Origin: Verrucomicrobiales bacterium
Lineage (GTDB): Bacteria > Verrucomicrobiota > Verrucomicrobiia > Verrucomicrobiales > DEV007
NCBI GenBank assembly: GCA_018058245.1
Contig: JAGPCC010000015.1
Coordinates: 1-33,586 of the forward strand
Length of the DNA: 33,586 nt
Direction: 5' to 3'
Part shown: in pieces, positions 16,321-25,273 of the stretch
How the letters are laid out: every line of letters begins with the position of its first letter
How positions within the stretch are numbered: the first letter of the stretch is position 1
The notes under the pieces: model-generated
Database searches by the model: none
The model's input: only the letters and a program-made list of their open reading frames with translations
Told to the model about the DNA's origin: nothing
Position numbers and translations under genes: made by a program

Positions 16321-16409
16321 CGCTCCACGGTGGACGCTCCCACGGTGGCCGCTCCCACGGTGGCCGCTCCCACGGTGGCCGCTCCCACGGTGGCCGCTCC
16401 CACGGTGGC
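16321..16409. repeat. 15-bp tandem repeat (minisatellite), one degenerate plus five perfect copies
   Basis: The unit CGCTCCCACGGTGGC occurs five times without a mismatch (16335-16409). A 14-base degenerate copy (CGCTCCACGGTGGA) precedes it at 16321-16334. Each unit contains the near-palindrome CCACGGTGG. All frames through it stay open because the unit is a multiple of three, but it lies after a stop codon and no start fits well. It is therefore probably non-coding, part of the 3' untranslated region of the TPR-like gene. Confidence 0.95.
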
Positions 16410-16450
16410 CCAAGCTCATGCCAAAAGTTGCGGGAAGTGGGTGATTTCGG

Positions 16451-16475
16451 AAACGGCTCTTCGGAGCCGTTTTTT
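16451..16475 (+). terminator. Intrinsic terminator after the TPR-like gene
   Basis: A nine-base-pair perfect stem AAACGGCTC / GAGCCGTTT (16451-16459 and 16464-16472) closes a stable TTCG tetraloop and runs into a T tract to 16475. This is a textbook rho-independent terminator for plus-strand transcription coming from the TPR-like gene through the tandem repeat. It also lies just behind the 3' end of the small minus-strand gene. Confidence 0.9.
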
Positions 16476-16497
16476 GGTTGCCGAGGAGGCGGAGATA

Positions 16498-16737
16498 TCA
16501 GGAGTGATGCCCTGCCAAAGTGGTCTTTTTCCAGGTTTCTCGGTGATTCAGCGCCCAATCCACGATCGCAGTTTCAAATCCTACATCCGCGCCAGCCTGT
16601 TCGCTTTTGATCCATTTGTGCTTTAGGATCTCGTCTCGTTCCGCGAGAAAGCTCTGGTAGAGAGACTGATCGGGGGCAAGCGGTTCAGCAATGGGATCGG
16701 CCATGGTGGATAGGTTTTCCATTGAGTTTTCCACCAT
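16498..16737 (-). CDS. Small hypothetical protein (79 residues)
   Basis: The protein is rich in charged and aromatic residues and has no signal peptide: PIAEPLAPDQSLYQSFLAER, then DEILKHKWIKSEQAG, then DIVDWALNHRE-like residues at the end. It reads as a real small soluble helical protein. The frame fills the gap between the terminator and the next gene, with no better frame on the other strand. I recall similar short proteins in related genomes but cannot name a family. An inner ATG at 16704 (MADPIAEPL) is an alternative start giving 68 residues. It is divergent from the propeller gene at 16786, with only about 48 bases between the starts. The function is unknown. Confidence 0.6.
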   Translation of the reverse strand: MVENSMENLSTMADPIAEPLAPDQSLYQSFLAERDEILKHKWIKSEQAGADVGFETAIVDWALNHRETWKKTTLAGHHS

Positions 16738-16785
16738 ATCCCAGAGATTTCAAACGTTTCCGGGGCTCGATGTTCTGAATGGCCG

Positions 16786-18024
16786 ATGCGTTTCTTTTCT
16801 CCCTTAATTTTCTGGTTATTTTATTTATTACCTGGTTCAGGCCTTGGTGCGGACAACTGGCTCCAATGGCGGGGACCGAATGGCAATGGAATCGCTTCGT
16901 CGGAAGCTGAGCCTCCGCTGACCTGGAGAGAATCGGAAAACGTGCGCTGGAAAACCAGAATTCCTGGTCGAGGACATTCTAGTCCGATCATACTGGGGGA
17001 TCTCGTAATTCTGACGACAGCGACGGAGGCGGGGCAGTTCGTTGTTGCCTTTGATCGAAGCAGTGGACAGGTTCGTTGGGAAACGTGTGTCCATGCAGGG
17101 GATCTTCCCACAAAACTTCATCGGAAAAACAGTCCCGCGACCCCGACCCCTGCTTCGGATGGCGAGGCGATTTTTGTGACGTTTCACCAGTCGGATCGTA
17201 TTTTCCTCACCTCTCTGGACCGCTCGGGGAAGGCCATCTGGCAAACCGATACAGGAGCGTATCAGTGCGATTATGGATATGGATATGCCCCCAGTCCGAC
17301 CATTTTCGGGGATCTTGTTCTGGTTTCGGCTGAATTCGCGGAAGGTGGCTTTCTTGCTGCGTTCCGGAAGTCGGACGGTTCCGAAGTCTGGAGAACGGAT
17401 CGCAAAATCAAGACAAGTTATTCCTCACCCATCGTGGCTCGGATCAATGGGCTCGATCAGGTACTTCTCAGCGGAGGCGATCGAGTGTGCAGCTACGACC
17501 CGAGCACCGGAGCGCTGAACTGGGAACAGAGCGGTTCGAGTAAGGCGACGTGCGGGACCCTGGTCTGGAGCAAGGATACGGTCTTTGCCAGTGGCGGATT
17601 CCCCAACAAGGAAACGATCGCGGTGCGTGCTGGAAAGAACCCGAAGGTGCTCTGGAAGGATGGGGATTCCTGTTACGAGCAGTCTCTTCTCTATTATGAA
17701 GGCCATCTTTACGCCCTGAATGACAACGGAATTGCAAGTTGTCGCGTGGCGGAAACCGGGGAGGAAAAATGGAAAGTGCGGCTCGGAGGTCCGGTCAGTG
17801 CATCTCCGATTCTCGCCGGGGGCCGGATCTATGCCCTCAACGAGCGGGGGATCACCCACGTGTTTTTGCCGGATCCGGAAAAGTTCACCAAACTCGCGGA
17901 AAATCACCTCGGCTCCGAGGGATTCTCCACGCCTTCCTTTGTCGGTGATGCTGTTTTCTTGCGGGCAGTCACGGGTGGAGCAGATCGGGAGGAATGGCTC
18001 TACTGTCTCGCGGCGGATCAATGA
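16786..18024 (+). CDS. Secreted PQQ-like (WD40-like) beta-propeller repeat protein
   Basis: This 412-residue protein has a signal peptide (MRFFSPLIFWLFYLLPGSGL, cleavage near LGA). It continues with NWLQWRGPNGNGIAS, the usual opening of the PQQ-binding-like propeller proteins abundant in Planctomycetes and Verrucomicrobia. Repeats such as VAFDRSSGQVRWET, TSLDRSGKAIWQTD, AAFRKSDGSEVWRTD and CSYDPSTGALNWEQ are the tryptophan-docking blades of an outer-membrane BamB/quinoprotein-like fold. No dehydrogenase active-site residues can be assigned, so a binding or scaffold role outside the cytoplasm is more likely than catalysis. It ends 14 bases before the 3' end of the convergent glnS, with no obvious terminator between them. 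Confidence 0.88.
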   Translation: MRFFSPLIFWLFYLLPGSGLGADNWLQWRGPNGNGIASSEAEPPLTWRESENVRWKTRIPGRGHSSPIILGDLVILTTATEAGQFVVAFDRSSGQVRWETCVHAGDLPTKLHRKNSPATPTPASDGEAIFVTFHQSDRIFLTSLDRSGKAIWQTDTGAYQCDYGYGYAPSPTIFGDLVLVSAEFAEGGFLAAFRKSDGSEVWRTDRKIKTSYSSPIVARINGLDQVLLSGGDRVCSYDPSTGALNWEQSGSSKATCGTLVWSKDTVFASGGFPNKETIAVRAGKNPKVLWKDGDSCYEQSLLYYEGHLYALNDNGIASCRVAETGEEKWKVRLGGPVSASPILAGGRIYALNERGITHVFLPDPEKFTKLAENHLGSEGFSTPSFVGDAVFLRAVTGGADREEWLYCLAADQ

Positions 18025-18038
18025 TTCCGTGAAACGAA

Positions 18039-19718
18039 TCACCCCTGCCCCTGCGCTTTCGCCCAGGAATCACGGAGCCCCACGGTCCGGTTGAAGACGG
18101 GGTTCTCCGTTGTGCTGTCGGGGTCGACGCAGAAGTAACCGAGTCGCTCCCATTGGACGGTGGTCCCTGGTTCCAAAGAGGCAAGTCCTGGTTCGAGCTT
18201 TGCGGATTCGACCACGGTGAGGGAATCGGGATTGAGGTGATCGAGAAAGGACCCTTCGCCGCGATCCGGAGATTCGGAGGCAAAGAGCCGGTCGTAGACC
18301 CGGACTTCTGCGGAGACCGCATGAAGGGCGCAGACCCAGTGAATCGTTGCCTTGACCTTGCGTCCGTCCGGTGGATTCCCCCCACTTCTTGTTGCCGGAT
18401 CGTAGGTGCAGCGGAGTTCCACGATGTTGCCCGCAGCGTCTTTGATGACCTCTTCACAACGCAGGAAATAGGCGGCTCGGAGACGCACCTCGGCACCGGG
18501 GGAGAGGCGGAAGAATTTCTTTGGCGGATCTTCCATGAAGTCGTCCCGCTCGATAAAAATCTCCCGAGAGAAGGGGATTTCTCGAACTCCCGCAGCAGGA
18601 TTCTCTGGGTGGTTGTTCGCTTCGAGCATTTCCACCTGATCTTCTGGATAGTTTGTTACGACGACTCGGATCGGATCGAGCACCGCCATAAAACGGGAGG
18701 CCTCCTGATTTAAAACCTCCCGGACGGCATTCTCGAGGAGGGCGTAGTCGTTGGTGCTCTCGAACTTGGTGATCCCGATGGTTTTGCAGAAATTCCGAAT
18801 TGCGGTCGGCGGATACCCACGGCGGCGGATTCCGGAGAGGGTCGGCATGCGCGGGTCGTCCCAGCCCTTGACGTATCCCTCATTGACCAGTTGGAGCAGC
18901 TTGCGCTTACTCATGACGGTGTAGTTGAGATTCAGGCGGGAGAATTCGATCTGGCGGGGGCGCGAGGGAACCGGGAGATTTTCGAGAAACCAGTCATAGA
19001 GTAGGCGGTGATTCTCAAACTCCAAGGTGCAGAGGGAGTGGGTCACATACTCCAGGGCATCACTCTGTCCGTGCGTGTAGTCGTACATCGGATAGATGCA
19101 CCACTTGTCGCCGGTGCGGTGATGCTCGGCGTGGAGAATGCGGTAGAGGACTGGGTCGCGCATGTTTAGATTCGCGTGCGCCATGTCCACTTTGGCCCGC
19201 AGGACCATGTGGCCATCGGGAAACTCGCCGGCTTTCATCCGCTGGAATAGGTCGAGGCTCTCCTCGCTCGGCCGATCGCGAAAGGGGCTCTCGATGCCCG
19301 CGTTTTGCAAGTCACCACGGTTGCTCCGAATCTCTGCGGCGCTCTGTTCGTCGACGTAGGCTTTCCCGTTCTTGATCAGTGCCAGCGCCCATTCGTAGAG
19401 TTTTTCAAAGTAATCAGAAGCAAAGTAGAGGTGCTCGCCCCAGTTGAATCCGAGCCACTTGATGTCTTCTTTGATGGAATCAACGTATTCCACTTCTTCC
19501 TTTGTCGGATTTGTGTCGTCGAATCGCAAGTGGCAGCGTCCCCCGTACTCCTGCGCGATCCCGAAGTTCAGGCAGATGGATTTTGCGTGACCGAGGTGGA
19601 GATACCCGTTCGGCTCCGGGGGAAAGCGAGTCACGGGAGAGTCGTGCTTTTCTGCGGCGAGATCTTCGTCGATGATCTCACGGATGAAGTCTTTGGAGGA
19701 ATGGGTCGAGAGGCTCAT
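18039..19718 (-). CDS. glnS: Glutaminyl-tRNA synthetase
   Basis: This is a class I aminoacyl-tRNA synthetase that charges tRNA-Gln with glutamine in the cytoplasm. It has [18 protein letters not shown] (32-49) with the HIGH-type signature HLGH at 41-44, the KMSKS-type motif MSKRK at 269-273, and the GlnRS-specific RFDDTNP (65-71). The length (559 residues) matches bacterial GlnRS, and the anticodon-binding beta-barrels occupy the C-terminal third. The start at 19718 is the only one that fits before the conserved N-terminus. It has no strong ribosome binding site. It is convergent with the propeller gene. A direct GlnRS means the organism need not rely only on GatCAB for Gln-tRNA. Confidence 0.97.
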   Translation of the reverse strand: MSLSTHSSKDFIREIIDEDLAAEKHDSPVTRFPPEPNGYLHLGHAKSICLNFGIAQEYGGRCHLRFDDTNPTKEEVEYVDSIKEDIKWLGFNWGEHLYFASDYFEKLYEWALALIKNGKAYVDEQSAAEIRSNRGDLQNAGIESPFRDRPSEESLDLFQRMKAGEFPDGHMVLRAKVDMAHANLNMRDPVLYRILHAEHHRTGDKWCIYPMYDYTHGQSDALEYVTHSLCTLEFENHRLLYDWFLENLPVPSRPRQIEFSRLNLNYTVMSKRKLLQLVNEGYVKGWDDPRMPTLSGIRRRGYPPTAIRNFCKTIGITKFESTNDYALLENAVREVLNQEASRFMAVLDPIRVVVTNYPEDQVEMLEANNHPENPAAGVREIPFSREIFIERDDFMEDPPKKFFRLSPGAEVRLRAAYFLRCEEVIKDAAGNIVELRCTYDPATRSGGNPPDGRKVKATIHWVCALHAVSAEVRVYDRLFASESPDRGEGSFLDHLNPDSLTVVESAKLEPGLASLEPGTTVQWERLGYFCVDPDSTTENPVFNRTVGLRDSWAKAQGQG

Positions 19719-19818
19719 GAAAGTCGGGCAAAGCGGAAGCTAACCGGTTTTTGAAAGGGTGCAACGAGATCGCCCTCTTCTCCGGTCGGGAAGTGGGGAA
19801 GGGAAGTGGGGCCGCAAA

Positions 19819-20289
19819 TCAATTTAGTCCGTCGAGAGGTCCCCAGACATTCGGGCCGTCTGGTTCGGACATTTCTTCGTCCTCGACGACTTCGTTATCG
19901 GAAAGGAGATACGATTTGGAGCAGACTCGATCTTCGGTGCCGTCGTCACATCTGGGATTGGAAGGAAGTCCGAGCAGGAAATCTTCGCGAATGATCTCCT
20001 CCAGTTCAAAGCTGCGCTGGCCGGGTTCGAGATCTAGTTCAGAGGACCACTGCGGAAAATCGGCGTCATAGTCAAAGTCCTCCAAGCAAATGCCGCACTG
20101 GAGGCGGAAGGGAGCGCGGAGCGAGCCGTTGATGATGATGACCTCGTCGAAGGCATAGATGTCCGCGCTGTAGGAGATGGGCCCCATCGGTGTGATCGTA
20201 TCCTCCGGGGGAAGATCGAAAATGCTGTCCGGCAATTCGCCCTCCAGATGCAGACCTTCTTCCGGGATATCAGAGATGAAAATTTCCAT
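19819..20289 (-). CDS. YceD/DUF177-family protein
   Basis: The start was chosen at the ATG at 20287-20289 (MEIFISDIPEEGL), because a TAGGAAG ribosome-binding sequence lies five bases upstream; the longer frame to 20403 overlaps the divergent promoter region. The 156-residue protein has the DUF177 core: an N-terminal half with VIINGSLRAPFRLQCGICLE, followed by acidic strands and EIIREDFLLGLPSNPRC. In most bacteria this gene is co-transcribed with rpmF (ribosomal protein L32) and is linked to 23S rRNA metabolism. Here no rpmF follows; glnS lies 100 bases downstream on the same strand. The usual C-terminal four-cysteine pattern is reduced to RC and VC. The family call is good; the role is taken from the family. 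Confidence 0.75.
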   Translation of the reverse strand: MEIFISDIPEEGLHLEGELPDSIFDLPPEDTITPMGPISYSADIYAFDEVIIINGSLRAPFRLQCGICLEDFDYDADFPQWSSELDLEPGQRSFELEEIIREDFLLGLPSNPRCDDGTEDRVCSKSYLLSDNEVVEDEEMSEPDGPNVWGPLDGLN

Positions 20290-20446
20290 GTTCTTCCTAG
20301 AATCAACGTGAATCCTGCCGGCTTGCAAACAGTTCCATCCCGGAACGCGGAAATTTTGGCGAATGGGAATCCAAAATGTCCATATTTTGCGGCATGGGAT
20401 CAATCACAGGTTGAAAGCGGAATCGCTTTCCTCTATACCCTTCCAT

Positions 20447-22129
20447 ATGAGTCGTTACGCTATCGGTCTGGATTATGGAACAAACTCCTGTCGTTCTCTG
20501 CTTGTTGATATTGACAGCGGCGAGGAACTTGGGTCCGTGGTCTTTCCATATCCTTCGGGTAAGCTCGGTATTCTGAGCGATGTGGCAGATCCCAATGTCG
20601 CGAGACAGAATCCACAGGACTACCTCGACGGACTCATTGCGATCGTCACGGGAGCCCTTGCGGAGGCGGGGGAGGCGCGTCCGGGATTTGATCCGTCCGA
20701 AGTGATCGGTCTCGGTATCGATACGACCGGCAGCACGGTGATTCCCGTCGACGCACAGGGCACTCCTCTCGCTCTTACCAAGGAATTTACAGGAAATCTG
20801 AACGCTCACGTTTGGCTCTGGAAAGACCACACGGCCTTTGACGAGGCTGCCTCGATCACGACCCTCGCGAAGCAATTGAGGCCGCAATATCTGGCGAAGT
20901 GCGGGGGTGCCTACTCCAGTGAGTGGTGGTGGAGCAAGATCTGGCGCTGCAAAAAGGTAGATCCTGCGGTATTTCAAGCAGCACATTCCTGGGTCGAGCA
21001 TTGCGACTGGCTCCCCGCCGTCCTTTCTGGGAATGAACGACCCGACCGGATCAAACGCAGTGTATGTGCGGCAGGTCACAAAGCCATGTTCGCGACGGAA
21101 TGGGGGGGGCTTCCTGACGAGGAGTTTCTCACCGCGCTCGATCCTGCACTGGCCGATCTGCGCGGGCGTCTCTACAGCGAAGCCTTTTCCTCCGATGTCA
21201 GCGCCGGGGAATTGACGGAAGAATGGGCGGAAAAACTCGGATTGCGGGCGGGAATCTCGATCGCTGTGGGTGCGTTTGATGCCCACATGGGAGCCGTCGG
21301 ATGTGGGGTCAAAGAGGGAACTTTGGTGAAAATCCTCGGGACCAGCACCTGCGACGTCACCGTCCTGCCGAGTGACGTTGCCCTCGGTGAGGTCCCGGGG
21401 GTCTGCGGTGTGGTCGATGGATCCGTCCTGCCAGGGCATTACGGCGTGGAGGCTGGGCAGTCGGCGGTTGGGGACACTTTTCTCTGGTTTGTAAATCATC
21501 TCGTACCCGATACCTACGGCGCAAGCGTCGGAGAAAAATTCACCGAGATGGAACGCAGGTTGTCCGTTCTCAAGCCCGGCGAGAGCGGTCTGCTTGCGCT
21601 GGACTGGAACAACGGAAACAGGACTGTTCTTGTCGATGTGCGACTGACCGGGCTGATCCTCGGTCAGACGCTCTACACCGAAGCGCACGAAATTTACCGA
21701 GCGCTCATCGAGGCGACCGCGTTCGGCGCGCTCACGATCATCCAACGGATGGAAGACTATGGCATTCCCATCCATGAAGTCATCAATACCGGTGGCCTCG
21801 CGGTGAAAAATGCCACGCTCATGCAGATCTACGCAGACATCCTCGGCCGACCGCTCAAAGTCGCTGCGAGTGACCAGACCTGCGCACTTGGCGCTGCCAT
21901 CTTCGGGGCGGTCAGCACGGGGCAGGTTACGATTCCTGAGGCGCAGGCGACCAATTGCCGCATGAGAACCCGCGAATATTTTCCCATTCCAGAGAATCAG
22001 AAAATCTACGAGCGCATCTATGCGCTCTATCGAGACGTTCACGATGCCTTCGGGAAATCGGGATGGGAGGGATCTCTCCACCATGTGATGAAAGATCTCA
22101 TCACGCTCCGGCAGGAGCAGCGGAGGTAA
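20447..22129 (+). CDS. araB: L-ribulokinase (FGGY-family carbohydrate kinase)
   Basis: This 560-residue FGGY kinase has the ribulokinase-type N-terminus (YAIGLDYGTNSCRSLLVDI, then ARQNPQDYLDGL), the Asp-containing GLGIDTTGSTVIPVD, NLNAHVWLWKDHTA, and the C-terminal ATP-binding stretch with VINTGGLAVKN and CALGAAIFGA. It phosphorylates L-ribulose (and often other 2-ketopentoses) to L-ribulose 5-phosphate in the cytoplasm. The start ATG at 20447 sits directly before the conserved beta strand, while the frame's earlier ATG at 20363 would add a non-conserved leader. No araA or araD is adjacent, so the rest of the arabinose pathway must lie elsewhere or the substrate may differ. It is divergent from the YceD gene, with 157 bases between the starts. 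Confidence 0.92.
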   Translation: MSRYAIGLDYGTNSCRSLLVDIDSGEELGSVVFPYPSGKLGILSDVADPNVARQNPQDYLDGLIAIVTGALAEAGEARPGFDPSEVIGLGIDTTGSTVIPVDAQGTPLALTKEFTGNLNAHVWLWKDHTAFDEAASITTLAKQLRPQYLAKCGGAYSSEWWWSKIWRCKKVDPAVFQAAHSWVEHCDWLPAVLSGNERPDRIKRSVCAAGHKAMFATEWGGLPDEEFLTALDPALADLRGRLYSEAFSSDVSAGELTEEWAEKLGLRAGISIAVGAFDAHMGAVGCGVKEGTLVKILGTSTCDVTVLPSDVALGEVPGVCGVVDGSVLPGHYGVEAGQSAVGDTFLWFVNHLVPDTYGASVGEKFTEMERRLSVLKPGESGLLALDWNNGNRTVLVDVRLTGLILGQTLYTEAHEIYRALIEATAFGALTIIQRMEDYGIPIHEVINTGGLAVKNATLMQIYADILGRPLKVAASDQTCALGAAIFGAVSTGQVTIPEAQATNCRMRTREYFPIPENQKIYERIYALYRDVHDAFGKSGWEGSLHHVMKDLITLRQEQRR

Positions 22130-22285
22130 AATCTCCCGCTATTCTTGACCCCGAGTCGGCGGGAAAGAGTCAATGGAGCAAGGCGGAGGGAGAAGCGAAG
22201 CGGTGCCCTGCTTTGGCTTGCGCTATTCCGGCAATCCTTTCGCTTGCCAGACGATGCGAGGTTTGCCACCATCTTTGATACATCC

Positions 22286-23569
22286 ATGAAAATTGAAACC
22301 TTATGCCTTCACGGCGGTCAGACTCCTGACCCGACGACCAATTCCCGTGCTGTTCCGATCTACCGCACCAGTTCTTTTGTCTTTAATTCCACGGAACATG
22401 CTGCGAATCTGTTCGCGCTAAAGGAGTTGGGGAATATTTATACGCGACTCCAGAATCCCACCACAGACGTGCTCGAAAAGCGCGTTGCGCTCCTCGAAGG
22501 CGCTCCGGAAATGGGTGGTCTGGGTCTCGCTTCCGGAACGTCTGCGGTCTTTTATGCGCTCATCAACTGCGCCCAAGCCGGAGACAATATCGTCTCTGCC
22601 CGCAATCTCTATGGCGGCACCTACACACAATTCAATTCAATCCTTCCCGCTCTTGGCATCACCGTGAGGTTTGTCGATTCTCAAGATGTGCAGGCATTTG
22701 CCAACGCCATTGATGACAAAACCCGCGCCATTTTTTGCGAGAGCGTCTCGAACCCGGCGCTCGAAATCACCGACATCGAAGCGGTCTCTGCGGTAGCGCG
22801 TGCGCACGGGCTTCCGCTGATCGTTGACTCGACTTTTTCGACTCCCTACCTCAATCGTCCGATTGAGCACGGTGCCGATGTCGTCGTTCATTCTCTCACC
22901 AAATGGATGGGAGGTCATGGCACGGCGATCGGCGGCGTCGTCGTAGATTCCGGAAAGTTCAATTGGGGGGGCGGAAAGCACCCACTTTTTGATGAACCGG
23001 ACAATTCCTATCACGGTCTCCGCTGGGGGCATGATCTCCCGGCCCCGCTCGCTCCGCTCGCCTACATCTTGCGCATGAGAACGGTCCCGCTTCGGAATCT
23101 CGGGGCTTGCATCGCACCTGATAATTCCTGGTTCCTGCTCCAGGGGATCGAGACGCTGCCTCTGCGGATGGAGCGGCATTGTGAGAACACGCTCGCAGTG
23201 GCCCGGTATTTGCAGAAGCACGAGAAAGTGGAGTGGGTTCGGTTCCCAGGGCTGGAAACTGACTCCGAGTATGCAAAAAACCAAAAATACCTTCGTGGGA
23301 AAGGCGGCTCGATGGTGGTCTTTGAAATCAAGGGCGGTGCCGATGCCGGGAAGAATTTCATCGAGAATCTGAAGCTCTTTTCTCACCTCGCCAACGTTGG
23401 CGATGCAAAGTCCCTCGCGATTCATCCTGCTACGACGACCCACTCCCAGTTGAGCGAGGCAGCCCAGACTGCCGCTGGCATCACACCGGGGCTCGTTCGT
23501 CTCTCGATCGGTCTCGAACATATCGACGATATTCTGGCGGATCTCGATCTCGCATTTGCCTCTTCCTGA
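22286..23569 (+). CDS. metY: O-acetylhomoserine sulfhydrylase (aminocarboxypropyltransferase)
   Basis: This is a PLP enzyme of the Cys/Met metabolism family that makes homocysteine from O-acetylhomoserine and sulfide, in methionine synthesis. The 427-residue length and the sequence order are those of MetY: ETLCLHGGQTPDPTTNSRAV, then YTRLQNPTTDVLEKRVALLE, LASGTSAVFYAL, and the PLP-binding Lys206 in HSLTKWMGGHG. The start ATG at 22286 precedes the conserved ETLCLHGGQ; the frame is open to 22145, but that extension is arginine-rich and not conserved-looking. Cystathionine gamma-synthase is less likely because of the length and the LQNPT motif. The sulfatase gene starts 20 bases downstream. The 156-base leader has no methionine riboswitch I recognise. 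Confidence 0.93.
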   Translation: MKIETLCLHGGQTPDPTTNSRAVPIYRTSSFVFNSTEHAANLFALKELGNIYTRLQNPTTDVLEKRVALLEGAPEMGGLGLASGTSAVFYALINCAQAGDNIVSARNLYGGTYTQFNSILPALGITVRFVDSQDVQAFANAIDDKTRAIFCESVSNPALEITDIEAVSAVARAHGLPLIVDSTFSTPYLNRPIEHGADVVVHSLTKWMGGHGTAIGGVVVDSGKFNWGGGKHPLFDEPDNSYHGLRWGHDLPAPLAPLAYILRMRTVPLRNLGACIAPDNSWFLLQGIETLPLRMERHCENTLAVARYLQKHEKVEWVRFPGLETDSEYAKNQKYLRGKGGSMVVFEIKGGADAGKNFIENLKLFSHLANVGDAKSLAIHPATTTHSQLSEAAQTAAGITPGLVRLSIGLEHIDDILADLDLAFASS

Positions 23570-23589
23570 CCTTCTTAATCCTCTCCTCC

Positions 23590-25164
23590 ATGACAAAACG
23601 ACGCTCCCTTTTCGGTCTCTTTGCTGTAGCCGTTTCGGTAGCGGGGACTCTCCACGCCGCCGAGGCACCCAATATCATGATCTTTCTGGTCGATGATATG
23701 GGCGAGATGGATACCTCGGTTCCCTTCCTCACCGATGCGGACGGGAAACCGAAACGATATCCGCTGAACGATTACTATCGAACGCCCTCGATGGAGCGGC
23801 TCGCGAATCAGGGGATACGATTCAGCCAGTTCTATGCGATGAGCGTGTGCTCGCCGTCGCGAGTCTCGCTCATGACTGGTCAGAATGCTGCTCGCCACCG
23901 CACCACGAACTGGATCAATCCAGACCAGAACAATGCGGGGCCGAACGGGGCACCTCACTGGAACTGGGAAGGGTTAAAAAAGAGCGATGTGACTCTTCCT
24001 GGCATCCTGCGCGAGCAGGGCTACCGAACCATTCATGTGGGCAAAGGACATTTTGGACCCCGCAGTTCCGAAGGGGCCGACCCGATGAATCTCGGTTTTG
24101 AAGTCAATGTTGCCGGTTCCGCGATCGGGGCTCCTGCCAGTTATTTTGGAATGCAAAATTTCGACAGAATGAAGAAGGGGAAGGCCATCCCAGGACGCGG
24201 CAGCATGGCGGTGCTGGGACTCGAAAAATATCACGGGCAGGACATTTTTTTAAGTGAAGCTCTCACCCTTGAAGCGAAAGACCGGGTTGCTCAATCCATC
24301 AAAGAAGAAAAACCATTCTATCTTTATTTCGCTCATTACGCGGTACACGCTCCCTTTGACTCAGATCCGCGCTTTGCCGATCATTACAAAAACTCCGGCA
24401 AGTCGGCCGCCGCCCAGGCCTTTGCCACTCTGATCGAGGGCATGGACAAGAGTCTCGGTGACATGCTCGATTACTTCGGCGAAGCCGGGGTAGCGGAGAA
24501 TACTCTCGTGTTCTTCCTCGGAGATAACGGATCAGATGCCCCGCTTGGAGATCAGCATGGAGTCGCCTGTGCCGAACCATTGCGTGGGAAAAAGGGTTCC
24601 CATTATGAGGGCGGGATGCGGGTTCCGTTTATCGCAGCTTGGGCAAAACCCAATCCCGAGAACACCCTGCAAAAGCGGCTTCCCATTCCGACGGGAGCGA
24701 TCCAAGGCCAAGTCGGCAATATCACTGATCTCTATCCGACTTTGCTGGAGCTTGTCGGAGGGGCGGAATCACTGAATCCAGAGGGGCATGTAGTTGATGG
24801 AAGATCACTCAAAACCCTCCTCAGCGGATCGACCGATCCCTCGCGTCCCGAGCAATTTTTGATGCATTATCCGCATGGACCCCATCGCAGCAACTACTTT
24901 ACGACCTGGCGCGACGGGGAATGGAAGGTCATCTACCACACCCTGCCTGAGATCCCGACGCATGGGGGAGGATTGCAATTCGAGGGCGGACACTACCAGT
25001 TGTTCAATCTGAAGAACGATCCCTTCGAGCAAACCAATCTTGCGGACAGTGAGAAGGAGACACTCCATCGTATGATGGGAGAGCTCGTCGCTCAGTTGAA
25101 GGACAAAAAAGCAGTGTATCCCGTCTCCGACTCCGGTGCAGAGCTGATTCCCGTGATTCCGTGA
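23590..25164 (+). CDS. Secreted type I sulfatase
   Basis: This is a 524-residue alkaline-phosphatase-fold sulfatase with a signal peptide (MTKRRSLFGLFAVAVSVAGT, cleavage after LHAAEA). The metal-binding Asp35-Asp36 (IFLVDDMG), the formylglycine motif CSPSR with Cys87, and the further metal and active-site stretch FFLGDNGSDAPLGD are all present. After oxidation of Cys87 by a formylglycine-generating enzyme, it would hydrolyse sulfate esters of periplasmic polysaccharides or glycans. The Cys-type motif means no anSME-type serine. Genes of this family are abundant in marine and soil Verrucomicrobia. It follows metY by 20 bases, so freed sulfate and sulfur assimilation may be linked, which is only suggested by position. 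The substrate class cannot be told. Confidence 0.92.
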   Translation: MTKRRSLFGLFAVAVSVAGTLHAAEAPNIMIFLVDDMGEMDTSVPFLTDADGKPKRYPLNDYYRTPSMERLANQGIRFSQFYAMSVCSPSRVSLMTGQNAARHRTTNWINPDQNNAGPNGAPHWNWEGLKKSDVTLPGILREQGYRTIHVGKGHFGPRSSEGADPMNLGFEVNVAGSAIGAPASYFGMQNFDRMKKGKAIPGRGSMAVLGLEKYHGQDIFLSEALTLEAKDRVAQSIKEEKPFYLYFAHYAVHAPFDSDPRFADHYKNSGKSAAAQAFATLIEGMDKSLGDMLDYFGEAGVAENTLVFFLGDNGSDAPLGDQHGVACAEPLRGKKGSHYEGGMRVPFIAAWAKPNPENTLQKRLPIPTGAIQGQVGNITDLYPTLLELVGGAESLNPEGHVVDGRSLKTLLSGSTDPSRPEQFLMHYPHGPHRSNYFTTWRDGEWKVIYHTLPEIPTHGGGLQFEGGHYQLFNLKNDPFEQTNLADSEKETLHRMMGELVAQLKDKKAVYPVSDSGAELIPVIP

Positions 25165-25273
25165 TCAAACCCTGTTCGGTCGATGACTGAACCCTCTTTG
25201 AGTGACCGGGGAAATACGAGATTCCGGTAGAAATGTCACTTGGCGGAATGGCCGCTACTTGGCAGAGTGAGAA

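Noticed and set aside
16311..16626. Two plus-strand ORFs of 98-99 codons running through the 15-bp repeat
   Set aside because: They arise because the repeat unit is a multiple of three and lacks stops. They start without a convincing ribosome-binding site, and they cross the intrinsic terminator at 16451-16475 and overlap the small minus-strand gene.
20303..22084. 593-codon minus-strand ORF opposite araB
   Set aside because: It is a shadow of the ribulokinase gene, whose plus-strand protein carries all FGGY motifs. The shadow has no recognisable domain and an unnatural arginine-rich composition.
22130..22285. Methionine-related riboswitch in front of metY
   Set aside because: I looked for conserved cores of SAM-I, SAM-II, SAM-IV and SAH riboswitches and found none. 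The stretch has only unremarkable GC-rich sequence.
22637..23668. 343-codon minus-strand ORF opposite metY
   Set aside because: It is a shadow of the metY coding frame, with no motif, and it runs into the sulfatase start.
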